Assembly (NCBI RefSeq): GCF_007197755.1
Contig: NZ_CP041636.1
Coordinates: forward strand, 1,524,001 to 1,588,000
Origin: Ferrovibrio terrae
Lineage (GTDB): Bacteria; Pseudomonadota; Alphaproteobacteria; Ferrovibrionales; Ferrovibrionaceae
Direction of reading: 5' to 3'
DNA length: 64,000 bases
The notes beneath the pieces were generated by a model, which was not told the DNA's origin, searched no databases, and saw only the letters and a program-made list of their open reading frames with translations. This document shows, piece after piece, positions 52,457 to 61,670 of this stretch (position 1 is its first letter; each line of letters opens with the position of its first letter). Both the position numbers and the translations under genes were made by a program.

Positions 52457-53767
52457 TCATTCCCGGTCGATCAGATGCAGGTAGCTGCCGAACACGTTGC
52501 CCTTGCGGCAACCGGACGGGCCGAGTGCTGTGCCGGTGGCATCCTCGGCGCTGAATAGCGGCATGGTGTTGCTGCTGTCACCGATCTGCATCGAATAGTG
52601 GAATTCGTGGCCGCGAAAACGACTGCCCTTTGCGCCCAGCGGCGAATCGGCCAATGCCGTGATACGGCGATAGCCCAGCTGGCGTTTGCGCTGCGCGAAG
52701 CTGGTCGCCACCGGCAGCAGCCCGGCCATGGCATGTTCATGGCCGTCCGCATCGGTCAGGCTGCGGCCCAGCAGCATGAAGCCGCCGCATTCGCCATAGA
52801 TCGCGACGTTACGCATGGCGGCGGCGCGCAAGGCTTGCAGCAAAGCTGCGTTGCCGGCCAGCCGCCCGGCGTGCAGTTCGGGATAGCCGCCGGGCAGGAA
52901 AATCGCATCGCAGTCCTGCGCCGGCGCTTCATCCTGCAACGGCGAGAAGAAACTGAGCTCGGCGCCCTGGCTGCGCCAGCCCTGCAGCAGATGCGGATAG
53001 CTGAAGGCAAAGGCGGTGTCGCGTGCCACGGCGATATGCTGGCCCAGTGGCGGCAGCGGACACAACACGGTCTCCGCCTGCACGGCCAGTGGCCGGACGA
53101 TGTGTTCGAGCATCGCGCGATCGAGATGACGGTGCAGCCAGTCCGCCGCCGTGTCGAGGAAGAAATCGAGATCGGTATGCTCGCCGGCCTGCACCAGGCC
53201 AAGATGCCGGCCGGGCAGCGCGAGATCGCCCTGTGGCGGCAATGCCGCCAGCACCGGCATGTCGATCTGCTGCAGCGCCGCGCGCAGCAACGCCTCATGC
53301 CGCGGTGACGCGACGCGGTTGAGGATCACGCCGGCGACGGTCACATCCTGGCGCAGGCTGCGGAAGCCATGCGCCAATGCTGCCACCGACTGGCTCTGGC
53401 GCGCGGCATCGATCACCAGGATCACCGGCAGGCCCAGCATGGCGGCGAGGTCGGCGGTCGAGCCCGTGCCGCTGGCGGCGCCATCGAATAATCCCATCAC
53501 GCCTTCGATGATCGCAAGATCCACATCCTGCGCGCCGGTGGTGATCGCAGCCGCGATGGTGTCGGGCCGCATGGCGAAAGGGTCGAGATTGTAGCAGGGG
53601 CGGCCGGCGCCGGCGGCACGATGGAAGGCGCCGTCGATATAGTCGGGTCCGGTCTTGAACGGCGCGACGATGCGGCCTTCGCGCGCCAGCAGGCGCAGCA
53701 GCGCCAGGGTCACGGTGGTTTTGCCGCTGCCCGAAGCGGGCGCGCCGATTACGAGGCCGCCTGGCAT
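52457..53767 (-). CDS. cobB: Cobyrinate/hydrogenobyrinate a,c-diamide synthase
   Basis: The protein has 436 residues. An N-terminal P-loop (GAPASGSGKTTVTLALL near residue 8) activates the corrin carboxylates with ATP. The C-terminal type-1-like glutamine amidotransferase has the nucleophile Cys in IYGECGGFMLLG near 327 and LPGGYPELHAGRL near 290. It amidates the a and c side chains. It overlaps the 3' end of cobA by 19 bases and is last in the minus-strand cobA-cobB pair. Confidence 0.95.
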   Translation of the reverse strand: MPGGLVIGAPASGSGKTTVTLALLRLLAREGRIVAPFKTGPDYIDGAFHRAAGAGRPCYNLDPFAMRPDTIAAAITTGAQDVDLAIIEGVMGLFDGAASGTGSTADLAAMLGLPVILVIDAARQSQSVAALAHGFRSLRQDVTVAGVILNRVASPRHEALLRAALQQIDMPVLAALPPQGDLALPGRHLGLVQAGEHTDLDFFLDTAADWLHRHLDRAMLEHIVRPLAVQAETVLCPLPPLGQHIAVARDTAFAFSYPHLLQGWRSQGAELSFFSPLQDEAPAQDCDAIFLPGGYPELHAGRLAGNAALLQALRAAAMRNVAIYGECGGFMLLGRSLTDADGHEHAMAGLLPVATSFAQRKRQLGYRRITALADSPLGAKGSRFRGHEFHYSMQIGDSSNTMPLFSAEDATGTALGPSGCRKGNVFGSYLHLIDRE

Positions 53768-54564
53768 GACGAGTTCAGGGTTGCCTGCAGGTCGCTGCGG
53801 CCGAAGGCGGCGTGCAGATCGACCACCTCGCCGACCACCAGCAAGGCTGGCGGCGCGATGCCGGCGGCCTGCGCATCGGCACAGATGCGGCCGAGTGTGC
53901 TGGTCAGCACGCGCATCTGCGGCAGCGTGGCATCCTGCACCAGGGCGGCGGGGCGGTCGCCGCTCAAGCCCGCATGGCGAAGCTTGGCGACCAGGAGGTC
54001 GAGATGCTTCATCGCCATATAGATCACCAGCACCGGCGAGGCGCGCACCATCGCCGCCCAGTCGAGGCTGTCGGGTACTTCACCACTCGCGTTATGCCCG
54101 GTCAGGAAGGTGACGCAGGAATTGGTGTCGCGATGGGTCAGCGGGATGCCGGCATAGGCCAGGCCGCCGATGCCGGCGGAAATGCCGGGGATGATGCGAA
54201 AGGGAATGCCTGACTCATGCAAGGCCAGCGCCTCTTCCGCGCCACGGCCGAACACGAAGGGATCGCCGCCCTTCAGCCGCAGCACGCGCTTGCCGGCCTG
54301 CGCCAGTTCCACCAGCCGCAGCGAGATGTCGCGCTGTTTCGGCGACGGCTTGCCGCCACGCTTGCCGGCATATTCGAGGATGGCATTGGGTCGCGCACAG
54401 CGCAGGATCGCCTCGCCCACCAGCGCGTCGTAGATCACCACATCGGCCTGGTTCAGCGCATTCACGGCATGCAGGGTCAGCAGGCCCGGATCACCGGGGC
54501 CGGCACCGGCCAGCCAGACCCAGCCGGGCTGGAAAACGGGCATATCGAGGGCGGGCAGCTGCAT
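53749..54564 (-). CDS. cobA: Uroporphyrinogen-III C-methyltransferase
   Basis: From the ATG at 54564 the protein has 271 residues. It has the SUMT motifs: GAGPGDPGLLTLHAV near 20 (SAM binding), RLKGGDPFVFGRGAEE near 95 and ISAGIGGLAYAGIPLTHRD near 125. It makes precorrin-2, the branch point to siroheme and cobalamin. The frame is open far upstream over cobK, but SUMT similarity starts here. It is divergent from cobK, 61 bases apart, so a bidirectional promoter must sit in that short gap. Confidence 0.94.
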   Translation of the reverse strand: MQLPALDMPVFQPGWVWLAGAGPGDPGLLTLHAVNALNQADVVIYDALVGEAILRCARPNAILEYAGKRGGKPSPKQRDISLRLVELAQAGKRVLRLKGGDPFVFGRGAEEALALHESGIPFRIIPGISAGIGGLAYAGIPLTHRDTNSCVTFLTGHNASGEVPDSLDWAAMVRASPVLVIYMAMKHLDLLVAKLRHAGLSGDRPAALVQDATLPQMRVLTSTLGRICADAQAAGIAPPALLVVGEVVDLHAAFGRSDLQATLNSSCQAAS

Positions 54565-54625
54565 GCGGCGCAGGGTACAGCAGGTTGCCAGACGTGTATA
54601 CTTGGGCGGTCTGAACGGAGGTGAC

Positions 54626-55390
54626 ATGGCGCGGCTGCGCAACCTGCTGCTGCTCGGCGGTACCGGCGAGGCGCTGCGTCTGGCGCGCGAGCTGTATGGC
54701 CATGGCCGCGTGCGCTGCATCTCCTCGCTGGCCGGCCGCACAGAGTCTCCGGAAAAGCCGCCGGGCGATCTGCGCATCGGCGGCTTCGGCGGCCTCGATG
54801 GCCTGAGCGAGTATCTTGCCACCGAGAAGATCGACCTGGTGCTGGATGCCACGCATCCCTTCGCGTCGCAGATGGCGCGGCATGCGCATGAGGCCTGCAG
54901 GCTGCTCGGCATTCCGCGCGCCAAGCTGGTGCGCCCGGCCTGGGTTGCAGCGCCAGGCGACCGCTGGAGCATGATGCCCAGTATCGCGGCAGCGGCGGTG
55001 TTCCTGCGTTTCCATCCGGCGCAGCGAATCTTTCTCGCGCTCGGCCGGCAGGATCTCGGCGCTTTCGTGCCGCTGAGCGAAGAGGAAACGCGACCACGCT
55101 GGTTTCTGACCCGCAGCATCGATCCGCCCGGTGAGGGCGTCGCGCTGCCGAAGGGCGAACATCTGCTGGCACGCGGGCCGTTCACGCCCGATGACGAAAA
55201 GGCACTGATGCAGCAGCATCGCATCGACCTGCTGGTGACGCGCAATTCCGGCGGTTCGGCCGCCAAGATCGCGGCAGCGGCCGAACTGCATCTGCCAGTG
55301 CTGATGATCGAACGCCCGCCGCTGCCGCCGGGCGAGAGGCTTGACTCGGTCGGCGCCGCGCTGAGCTGGATCAATCTCCACGCGGTTTAA
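54626..55390 (+). CDS. cobK: Precorrin-6A reductase
   Basis: The ATG at 54626 follows CGGAGGTGAC and gives 254 residues. It starts with a nucleotide fold (LLLLGGTGEALRLAREL near residue 6), then VLDATHPFASQMARHA near 75 and VTRNSGGSAAKIAAAAEL near 212, the CobK/CbiJ signature. It reduces precorrin-6A with NADPH. It is the only plus-strand gene of the cobalamin cluster and converges on cobM across a palindromic repeat. Confidence 0.93.
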   Translation: MARLRNLLLLGGTGEALRLARELYGHGRVRCISSLAGRTESPEKPPGDLRIGGFGGLDGLSEYLATEKIDLVLDATHPFASQMARHAHEACRLLGIPRAKLVRPAWVAAPGDRWSMMPSIAAAAVFLRFHPAQRIFLALGRQDLGAFVPLSEEETRPRWFLTRSIDPPGEGVALPKGEHLLARGPFTPDDEKALMQQHRIDLLVTRNSGGSAAKIAAAAELHLPVLMIERPPLPPGERLDSVGAALSWINLHAV

Positions 55391-55399
55391 CCCACTATC

Positions 55400-55460
55400 G
55401 TCATACCGGGCTTGACCCGGCATCCCATTTACTGGGACCCCGGCTCAAGGCCGGGGTGAC
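55400..55460. repeat. Alphaproteobacterial REP-like palindromic repeat
   Basis: The 61 bases between cobK and cobM form an imperfect long palindrome. It begins GTCATACCGGGCTTGACCCGG, here given as its arms GTCA-ACCGGG and CCCGG-TGAC, with an inner stem CCCA...TGGG. This is the form of intergenic repeats scattered through many alphaproteobacterial genomes (GTCAT..CCGGGCTTGACCCGG type). As it lies between convergent genes it could serve as a two-way terminator. I see no second copy in the window. Confidence 0.75.
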
Positions 55461-55464
55461 AAGG

Positions 55465-56244
55465 TTATTTTGAGGGTTTCTTCTTCTTCCCCGGTCGCAG
55501 CACATGCACATGCCTGGGGTCATACAGCGCGCTGTCGCGGAACTCGGCCGCCTCGTCCAGCACGCGGCCGACCAGGATCAGCGCCGTGCGGGTGATCTTG
55601 GCCGCGCGGACTTTCGCTGCAATCGTCGACAGCGTTCCGCGGATGATCTCCTGGTCGGGCCAGGTGGCGCGCACGACGACGGCCACAGGGCAGTCCGCGC
55701 CGTAATACGGCGTCAGTTCCTCCACCACATGTTTCATGTTGCGGATCGACAGGTGGATCGCCAGGGTCGCATTCGTCCTGCCGAAATTGGCCAGCGTCTC
55801 GCCCTTGGGCATGTCCGACGACTTCATCGTCGTGCGGGTCAGGATCACACTCTGCGCTATATCGGGCAGCGTGAGTTCGGTCTGCAAGGCGGCGGCTGCG
55901 GCCGCGAAAGCAGGCACGCCGGGCGTGATCGTGTAGGGGATGCCGAGCGCCTTCAGGCGTCTGATCTGTTCGGCAATGGCGCCATACAGGGACGGATCGC
56001 CGGAATGCACCCGCGCGACATCCTGTTTTTTCAGATGCGCCGCTTCGATCTCGGCCATGATCTCGTTCAGGTCCAGCGGCGCGGTGTCGATCACGCGCGC
56101 AGCCCTGGGCGCCAGCGCGACGACCTCCTTCGGCACCAGCGAGCCGGCGTAGAGACAGACCTTGCACTTCCTTATGAGTGCCGCACCACGCAGGGTGATC
56201 AGGTCCGGTGCGCCGGGGCCGGCGCCGATGAAATGCACGGTCAT
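55465..56244 (-). CDS. cobM: Precorrin-4 C11-methyltransferase
   Basis: This 259-residue tetrapyrrole methyltransferase starts TVHFIGAGPGAPDLITLRG, has VARVHSGDPSLYGAIAEQI near 80, and PYTITPGVPAFAAAAA near 100, the CobM/CbiF pattern. It methylates C11 of precorrin-4. The Lys-rich tail (RPGKKKKPSK) is short. Its start overlaps the stop of the cbiG-cobJ fusion (ATGA). Confidence 0.93.
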   Translation of the reverse strand: MTVHFIGAGPGAPDLITLRGAALIRKCKVCLYAGSLVPKEVVALAPRAARVIDTAPLDLNEIMAEIEAAHLKKQDVARVHSGDPSLYGAIAEQIRRLKALGIPYTITPGVPAFAAAAAALQTELTLPDIAQSVILTRTTMKSSDMPKGETLANFGRTNATLAIHLSIRNMKHVVEELTPYYGADCPVAVVVRATWPDQEIIRGTLSTIAAKVRAAKITRTALILVGRVLDEAAEFRDSALYDPRHVHVLRPGKKKKPSK

Positions 56245-58046
56245 TCGGTGAACTTCTTCTCGTAACCGCGCGGCGTATAGGCGAAGCGGCGGCCGTCGGG
56301 CAGTTCGATGGCGCGGCTGACCGACGAGCCCACCAGCACCACAGTCAGCATGTCGACCTTGTCGATGTCGAGTTCGTTGAGCGTGGTCAGGGTCACGCGT
56401 TCGCCTTCGCGTCCGAGGTTGCGCGCCAGCACGACTGGCGTTTCGGCGGGGCGGTGCTGCAGCAGGATGTCTTTTGCCATTTCCAGCTGGTGGCGGCGGC
56501 GCTGCGACACCGGATTGTAGAAGGCGATCACGAAGTCGGCTTCGGCCGCTGCTTTGATACGTTCGAGAATCGCCTCCAGCGGCGTCAGCAGGTCTGACAG
56601 CGAGATCGTGCAGAAATCGTGGCCGAGCAGCGCGCCCGAACGTGCCGCGGCCGCCTGCAATGCGGAAATGCCGGGCGCGATCTGCACAGCGACACGCGCC
56701 CAGTCTTTGCGCTCTGGCTCTTTCTCCAGCAGGGCAAAGACCAGCGTTGCCATCGCATAGATGCCGGGATCGCCCGAGCAGACCAGCGCCACGCGCTTAC
56801 CCGTTGCCGCGAGATCAAGTGCCGCGCGCACGCGCACTTCCTCCTCGCCCAGTTCATAGCGATGCAGCACCTTGCCGGCTTGCAACTGCGGATAGAGATC
56901 GAGATAGAGGCCATAACCGACCCAGTCGGTCGCCTCAGCCAGTGCGATGCGTGCTTCCGGCGTCAGCCACATCGCATCGCCCGGCCCGGTGCCGACGACA
57001 TGCAGTTCGCCGCGCGGATTGCCACGCGTGGCACCGTCGAAGGGTGCGGGTGCCAGGGCAAAAGCGCAGGTGGCGTGGTCTGATTTGCGTTTCGGCACGA
57101 TCAGTTCGGCCTCGGGCCCGGCGGCCGCCAGCGCGGCGCCCTCGGCGACACCATGGGTGCCGACTTCGGCAAACACCACATCGGAGGGGGTCTGCATGCG
57201 CGGAGTCTCAGAGTCCAGCGTCGCGGCATCGAAGACGCGGAACGGCACGCCGAACCATTTCGCCAGTTCCTGCATGGCCGGTTCGTCGGCCTTGAGGTCG
57301 AGTGAATAAATGCCACTGATGCTGTCGCGTGCGATGCCTTCGGCGTCGATCACGCCCTGCACCAGGCGGATCAGTTCGACGGGTTTGGTGTTGCGTTCGC
57401 AGCCGACGCCGATGGCGATGCTGCGCGGATGATAGACCAGATGTTCCGGGCTGCCGTCTTCGCTGCGATGGGTCACCTCGATCAGCAGGGCGCCGTCGTC
57501 GTTGCGGATCGGCAGGTTGCTGCCAGCCAGCCAGGGCGCGTTGCCCTTGATGCGGATGCCGCCGCCCCGCAGCAGCGTTGCCATCACGCCTTTCGCATCC
57601 TGCGGATTGGCCAGCGTGTAGCCGTCGGGCGGTTCATCCAGCCCGAGGCCGAAGGCAAGATCGCCGGCCGTGGTGATGGCGGGAATGCCCTGCAGCACGG
57701 TGGCGATGCGGCGGCTGAGCAGATTGGCGCCGTGATGCCCGCCCAGCAGCGGCACAACGCTGGAGCCATCGGATGCCACCGCGATCAGCGGCGGCTCGGT
57801 CTGCTTGTCGGCCAGATGCGGCGCCACGGCGCGGATCAGAATCCCGGCGGCGCAGATGCCGATCACCGGCCGGCCAGACTGGAACAGCTGCGCAATCGTC
57901 TCGGTGACCTTGCCGAGCGGCAGGGCATGCTGGAGCGCGGCCTCGTCGGGCGCATAGACCTCCCAGGCCGGGAAGGCGGTCATCAGCGCCTGCGCAGCAT
58001 TGCGCGCATGCGGCGTCAGCAGAACAAGGGCGGGTTTCCCACTCAA
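56241..58046 (-). CDS. cobJ: CbiG-CobJ fusion: cobalamin biosynthesis protein/precorrin-3B C17-methyltransferase
   Basis: This 601-residue protein joins a CbiG-like N-terminal part (1-340; GICAAGILIRAVAPHLADK near 65, LLGGHHGANLLSRRIA near 100, IGVGCERNT near 213) to a complete CobJ methyltransferase (347-601; VVGTGPGDAMWLTPEARIAL, LVCSGDPGIYAMATLVF, APGISALQAAAARSGA). CbiG opens the ring lactone in the anaerobic route; CobJ contracts the ring. The fusion would hand the intermediate straight over. Aerobic pathways usually have CobG or CobZ for the oxygenation step, and neither is in the window. It overlaps cobI and cobM. Confidence 0.92.
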   Translation of the reverse strand: MSGKPALVLLTPHARNAAQALMTAFPAWEVYAPDEAALQHALPLGKVTETIAQLFQSGRPVIGICAAGILIRAVAPHLADKQTEPPLIAVASDGSSVVPLLGGHHGANLLSRRIATVLQGIPAITTAGDLAFGLGLDEPPDGYTLANPQDAKGVMATLLRGGGIRIKGNAPWLAGSNLPIRNDDGALLIEVTHRSEDGSPEHLVYHPRSIAIGVGCERNTKPVELIRLVQGVIDAEGIARDSISGIYSLDLKADEPAMQELAKWFGVPFRVFDAATLDSETPRMQTPSDVVFAEVGTHGVAEGAALAAAGPEAELIVPKRKSDHATCAFALAPAPFDGATRGNPRGELHVVGTGPGDAMWLTPEARIALAEATDWVGYGLYLDLYPQLQAGKVLHRYELGEEEVRVRAALDLAATGKRVALVCSGDPGIYAMATLVFALLEKEPERKDWARVAVQIAPGISALQAAAARSGALLGHDFCTISLSDLLTPLEAILERIKAAAEADFVIAFYNPVSQRRRHQLEMAKDILLQHRPAETPVVLARNLGREGERVTLTTLNELDIDKVDMLTVVLVGSSVSRAIELPDGRRFAYTPRGYEKKFTE

Positions 58047-58762
58047 CTCTGAAACTCCATGAAATGCTGCTCACCCCGACGATGCACCAGGATCATGGCG
58101 AAATAGGGAATGCTGGCCGGATCGACCTCGGCCAGTGGCAGGATGCGCTGCTCAGGCATGGTGGCGCGTTCGATATAATGCGCATTGCCGGCCAGTCCGA
58201 GTTCCTTCAGCAGCGCGACGATACGCGGGCCATGGCGGCCGAGTTTGATGATGGCGGCGGCATCGGTGTGCAGCAGCTTGGCGCCGATGGTCTCGTCGTC
58301 GAGCGGTGCGGGGATCACGGTCAGCACATCGTTGCGCGACACCAGCGGATGTTTCAGCGCGGCAGCGCAGGCGGTCAGCGATGACACGCCGGGCACCACC
58401 TCGACCGGGAAGTCTTCCGCCAGCCGGCCGAACAGATACATGAAGGAGCCATAGAGGAACGGATCGCCCTCGCAGAGCACGGCAATGCTGCGCCCGGCGG
58501 CCAGATGCGCAGCAAGGTCCTCGGCGGCCTGCTCATACACGGCCTGCGCCGGAAAGCGCGCCACGGTCAGCGGCATGCGGATGGCGATCTCGGTCTGGCC
58601 ACCTTTCAGATGCGGGGCCACGATGCGCCGCGCCAGGCTGTCGCCGGCTTCCGGCGCCGGATAGGCCACCACATCGGCAGCCTGCAGAATCCGCAGCGCC
58701 TTCAGCGTGATCAGTTCCGGATCGCCCGGACCGATGCCGAGGCCATACAATGTCCCGCTCAT
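58043..58762 (-). CDS. cobI: Precorrin-2 C20-methyltransferase
   Basis: The ATG at 58762 overlaps the cobL stop and gives 239 residues. Motifs: LYGLGIGPGDPELITLKAL near residue 5, VLCEGDPFLYGSFMYLFGRL near 98 and VVPGVSSLTACAAAL near 124, typical of CobI/CbiL. It adds the C20 methyl to precorrin-2 or to the cobalt form. It is translationally coupled on both sides. Confidence 0.93.
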   Translation of the reverse strand: MSGTLYGLGIGPGDPELITLKALRILQAADVVAYPAPEAGDSLARRIVAPHLKGGQTEIAIRMPLTVARFPAQAVYEQAAEDLAAHLAAGRSIAVLCEGDPFLYGSFMYLFGRLAEDFPVEVVPGVSSLTACAAALKHPLVSRNDVLTVIPAPLDDETIGAKLLHTDAAAIIKLGRHGPRIVALLKELGLAGNAHYIERATMPEQRILPLAEVDPASIPYFAMILVHRRGEQHFMEFQS

Positions 58763-59964
58763 TCTTTCGTTACGCTCCACTGGGTCACCGGCATCATGGC
58801 ATGCCAGCCATGAAAACGGCCCACGGGCTCGGCGCGTTGCACGGAAAAGCGCGCGAGATCGCCGCCATGGTCGCGGCGCGCCTGTTCCAGCACGCTTTCG
58901 CCTTCCAGCGTGACGACATTGGCGACCAGCCGTCCGCCGGGTTTCAGGGCCTGCCAGCAGCGCTCGATCAGGCCCTCGGTGGTGATGCCGCCGCCGATGA
59001 ATACCGCGTCGGGGTCTGGCAGGCCGTTCAGCGCATCGGGCACGCTGCCGGATTTTATCTCGAGCTGCGGCACGCCGAGCGCCAGTGCATTCTGCGCGAT
59101 CATGCTGCGGCGCGCGTCCTTGTTCTCGATGGCAATCGCGCGGTTGCGACGGTCGGCGCGCAGCCATTCGATCGAGATCGAGCCCGAACCAGCCCCGACA
59201 TCCCAGAGCAGGTCGCCCGGGAATGGTGACAGGCGCGCGAGCGTGACGGCGCGGATCTCGCGCTTGGTGATGTTGCCGTCATGCAGATAGAGATCGTCTT
59301 CCAGCCCCGCCAGCCGCGTCAGGCCGGGACCGTCGCGCACTTCGACCGCCAGCAGGTTGAGATCGGCGCAAGTCTTGTGCGGCCAGTCTTTCGCCGTGCC
59401 GGTCAGGCTGTTGTCCTGCGCGCCACCCAGATGTTCGAGAAGGGTGAGCTGCGCGCTGCCGAAGCCGCGCCTGACCAGATAGTCGGCGATCTTCGCCGGC
59501 GCCGCGCCGTTTTCCGTCAGCAGCAGCAGGCGCGCGCCAGGTGTCAGAAACGGCGCCAGCAGATCAAGCGGGCGCCCATGTAATGAAAGGCAGTCAACGG
59601 CATCGAGCGGCCAGAGCAGGCGTGCCGCCGCCAGCGAAAACGCGCCCGGATGCGGCACCACGGTGATCTCGGCGGCGGGAATGCGTTTGGCCAGCGTCGC
59701 GCCGATGCCGAACCACATCGGATCGCCGCTCGCCAGCACGCAGGTGCGCCGGCCCTTGTACTGCTGCGCGAGACCATCGGCCTGCGCCAGCAGCTGCGAC
59801 GCGGCCCAGGCGATGCGTTCCTGATCCTGTTGCTGCGGGATCATGGCAAGATGCCGCTCACCACCGATCAGCAGATCGGCGCTTTGCACCAGCGTTCGCG
59901 CGGCGGCAGACAGGCCATCCAGCCCGTCCTCGCCAATACCGATAATGCTGAGCCATTTCTGCAT
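58759..59964 (-). CDS. cobL: Precorrin-6Y C5,15-methyltransferase (decarboxylating), CbiE-CbiT type
   Basis: From the ATG at 59964 (overlapping the cobH stop as TAATG) the protein has 401 residues. The N-terminal CbiE methyltransferase has LSIIGIGEDGLDGLSAAARTL, with VLASGDPMWFGIGATLA near 85; the C-terminal CbiT half has LLWDVGAGSGSISIEWL near 245 (class I SAM motif). It methylates C5 and C15 and removes the acetate carboxyl. Confidence 0.93.
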   Translation of the reverse strand: MQKWLSIIGIGEDGLDGLSAAARTLVQSADLLIGGERHLAMIPQQQDQERIAWAASQLLAQADGLAQQYKGRRTCVLASGDPMWFGIGATLAKRIPAAEITVVPHPGAFSLAAARLLWPLDAVDCLSLHGRPLDLLAPFLTPGARLLLLTENGAAPAKIADYLVRRGFGSAQLTLLEHLGGAQDNSLTGTAKDWPHKTCADLNLLAVEVRDGPGLTRLAGLEDDLYLHDGNITKREIRAVTLARLSPFPGDLLWDVGAGSGSISIEWLRADRRNRAIAIENKDARRSMIAQNALALGVPQLEIKSGSVPDALNGLPDPDAVFIGGGITTEGLIERCWQALKPGGRLVANVVTLEGESVLEQARRDHGGDLARFSVQRAEPVGRFHGWHAMMPVTQWSVTKE

Positions 59965-60617
59965 TAGGCCGGCTCCCAGGTGGCCAGCGCATTGATCGCG
60001 GCCGCGGCAATGGCGCTGCCGCCACGCCGGCCTTTCAGCGTCGCGTAAGCCACGCCCGCGGGTGCGCTGTCGATCAGCGCCTGTTTCGATTCTGCCGCGC
60101 CGACATAGCCGACCGGGAAACCAAGAATGGCGGCCGGTTTTGGTGCGCCTTCGTTGTTGAGCAGTTCGAGCAGGCGGAACAAAGCGGTCGGCGCATTGCC
60201 GATCACCACCACGGCTCCCTCGAGATGGGGAAGCCATAACTCAACAGCTGCAGCCGAACGGGTGATCTGCTTTGTCTGGCCGATAGCACGCGCTTCGGGC
60301 GTGTTGAGGAAGCTCAGCACCTTGTTGTCGGCAGGCAGGCGCGAGCGGATCACGCCATAGGCCACCATATCGACATCACTCAGGATCGGCTTGCCGCTCT
60401 GTAAAGCGCGATGCACTGCATGGGGCAAGTCCGGCGTCCAGGCAATGTCGGAGAGAATCTCGGGCATGGCGCAGGCATGAATCAGACGCAGCGCCATTTC
60501 ATCGATGCCGGGCGGCAGGCCGGACAGGTCAACCTCGGCGCGGATCATCTCGAAGCTCCGGCGATAGATCGCATCGGGATCGCGCAGGTAGTCGTATGTT
60601 ACCGCCGGTTCCGTCAT
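59964..60617 (-). CDS. cobH: Precorrin-8X methylmutase
   Basis: The protein has 217 residues. The catalytic His is in ALRLIHACAMPEILSDI near residue 48. Other family blocks are AVVIGNAPTALFRLLELL near 133 and ILGFPVGYVGAAESKQAL near 163, ending in KGRRGGSAIAAAAINAL. It moves the C11 methyl to C12 to give hydrogenobyrinate. It is seven bases downstream of cbiX. Confidence 0.95.
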   Translation of the reverse strand: MTEPAVTYDYLRDPDAIYRRSFEMIRAEVDLSGLPPGIDEMALRLIHACAMPEILSDIAWTPDLPHAVHRALQSGKPILSDVDMVAYGVIRSRLPADNKVLSFLNTPEARAIGQTKQITRSAAAVELWLPHLEGAVVVIGNAPTALFRLLELLNNEGAPKPAAILGFPVGYVGAAESKQALIDSAPAGVAYATLKGRRGGSAIAAAAINALATWEPA

Positions 60618-60624
60618 CGCCGCA

Positions 60625-61662
60625 TCACTTGCCGTTCAGCGTGCGCGGACCAAGCGGATGGTCGGCATGCGGATAAGGGTGATGGCCGTGCCCGTCATGA
60701 TCATGACCGTGATGGGCGTGGTCGTGCCCGTGATCATGGTTGTGCCCGGTGCCGATGCCCTCGACATGGTGGTGGTGGCTTTCCTGCGCCAGGCCGACCT
60801 CGTCCTCGAAGCCGAGCACCTGGGCGCGGTATTTGCACATCTGGCAGTTCATGTTGTTGCTGCCGGCGAGAATCTCCTGCAGCCGGTCCTCGAACACCTC
60901 CAGCACCAGCGGATGGTCATTCAGGTAGCCGGCCTTGATGAATTCGATCTCCGGATGCCGGGCTGCCACATGATCGGTCGCCTCATAGATGCGTTCGACC
61001 AGGATGCCGGTGAACAGGAAATACGGGAAGATGATGACGCGCTTGTAGCCCAGCCTGGCGACATGCTCGAGCGAGGGCTGCACCAGCGGGAAGGTGACGC
61101 CGGAATAGGCGGTCTCGCCCCAGCCGAAACCGAAGCCCTCCCACAGCATCCGCATCACCTTGGCGATGTTGGAATTGGCATCCGGATCCGACGTGCCGCG
61201 ACCGACCACCACCAGGCATGTCTCGTGCCGGCCGATGCCTTCGCCGGCGGTGTTCAGCGCCTGCTGAACCCGGTCGCCGGCGGCGCGCAGCATCTTGAGG
61301 TCGAGGCCGAGATCGCGGCCATAGGAAATACTGACGTCAGTGTGCTCGGTCTGATAGCGGTTCAGCACGCTCGGGATGTCGTTCTTGGCATGGCCGGCCG
61401 CCATCAGCATGCCGGGCAGCGCGAGAATGCGGCTGTTGCCCCTGGCCCGCAGATTGTCCAGTCCGGTGCGGATGATCGGCGTGGCGAATTCCAGGAAGCC
61501 GAAATCGACATCGTATTGCGGCAGGCGGCGCTTCATATGGGCGGCGAGCGCGGTGAATTCGGCCACGGCGCGCGCGTCGCGGCTGCCATGGCCGCAGAGC
61601 ATCACGCCGGTTTTCTGGAACGGATTGTCGATCGGGGGCTTCTGGAACATGGGGCTGGTCAT
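60625..61662 (-). CDS. cbiX: Sirohydrochlorin cobaltochelatase CbiX, long form with His-rich tail
   Basis: From the ATG at 61662 the protein has 345 residues with two chelatase repeats: GVMLCGHGSRDARAVAEF near residue 18 and CLVVVGRGTSDPDANSNIAK near 150, and FPYFLFTGILVERIY near 210. After them comes M-x-C-x-x-C (NMNCQMCKYR near 280), the Fe-S motif of long CbiX enzymes, then a His-rich tail (HHHHVEGIG, repeated HDH/HGH) that probably stores or delivers cobalt. It inserts cobalt early, as in the anaerobic pathway, although the late chelatase CobN is also present. Confidence 0.93.
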   Translation of the reverse strand: MTSPMFQKPPIDNPFQKTGVMLCGHGSRDARAVAEFTALAAHMKRRLPQYDVDFGFLEFATPIIRTGLDNLRARGNSRILALPGMLMAAGHAKNDIPSVLNRYQTEHTDVSISYGRDLGLDLKMLRAAGDRVQQALNTAGEGIGRHETCLVVVGRGTSDPDANSNIAKVMRMLWEGFGFGWGETAYSGVTFPLVQPSLEHVARLGYKRVIIFPYFLFTGILVERIYEATDHVAARHPEIEFIKAGYLNDHPLVLEVFEDRLQEILAGSNNMNCQMCKYRAQVLGFEDEVGLAQESHHHHVEGIGTGHNHDHGHDHAHHGHDHDGHGHHPYPHADHPLGPRTLNGK

Positions 61663-61670
61663 GGGGCGGA

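Noticed and set aside
54565-54625. Cobalamin riboswitch before cobA or cobK
   Set aside because: The gap is only 61 bases and has no B12-box-like sequence. A riboswitch, if present, would be upstream of cobN outside the window.
60650-60790. Repetitive CATGACCGTGATGGGCGTGG-like DNA, considered as a tandem repeat
   Set aside because: It is simply the coding sequence of the His/Asp-rich tail of CbiX on the minus strand.
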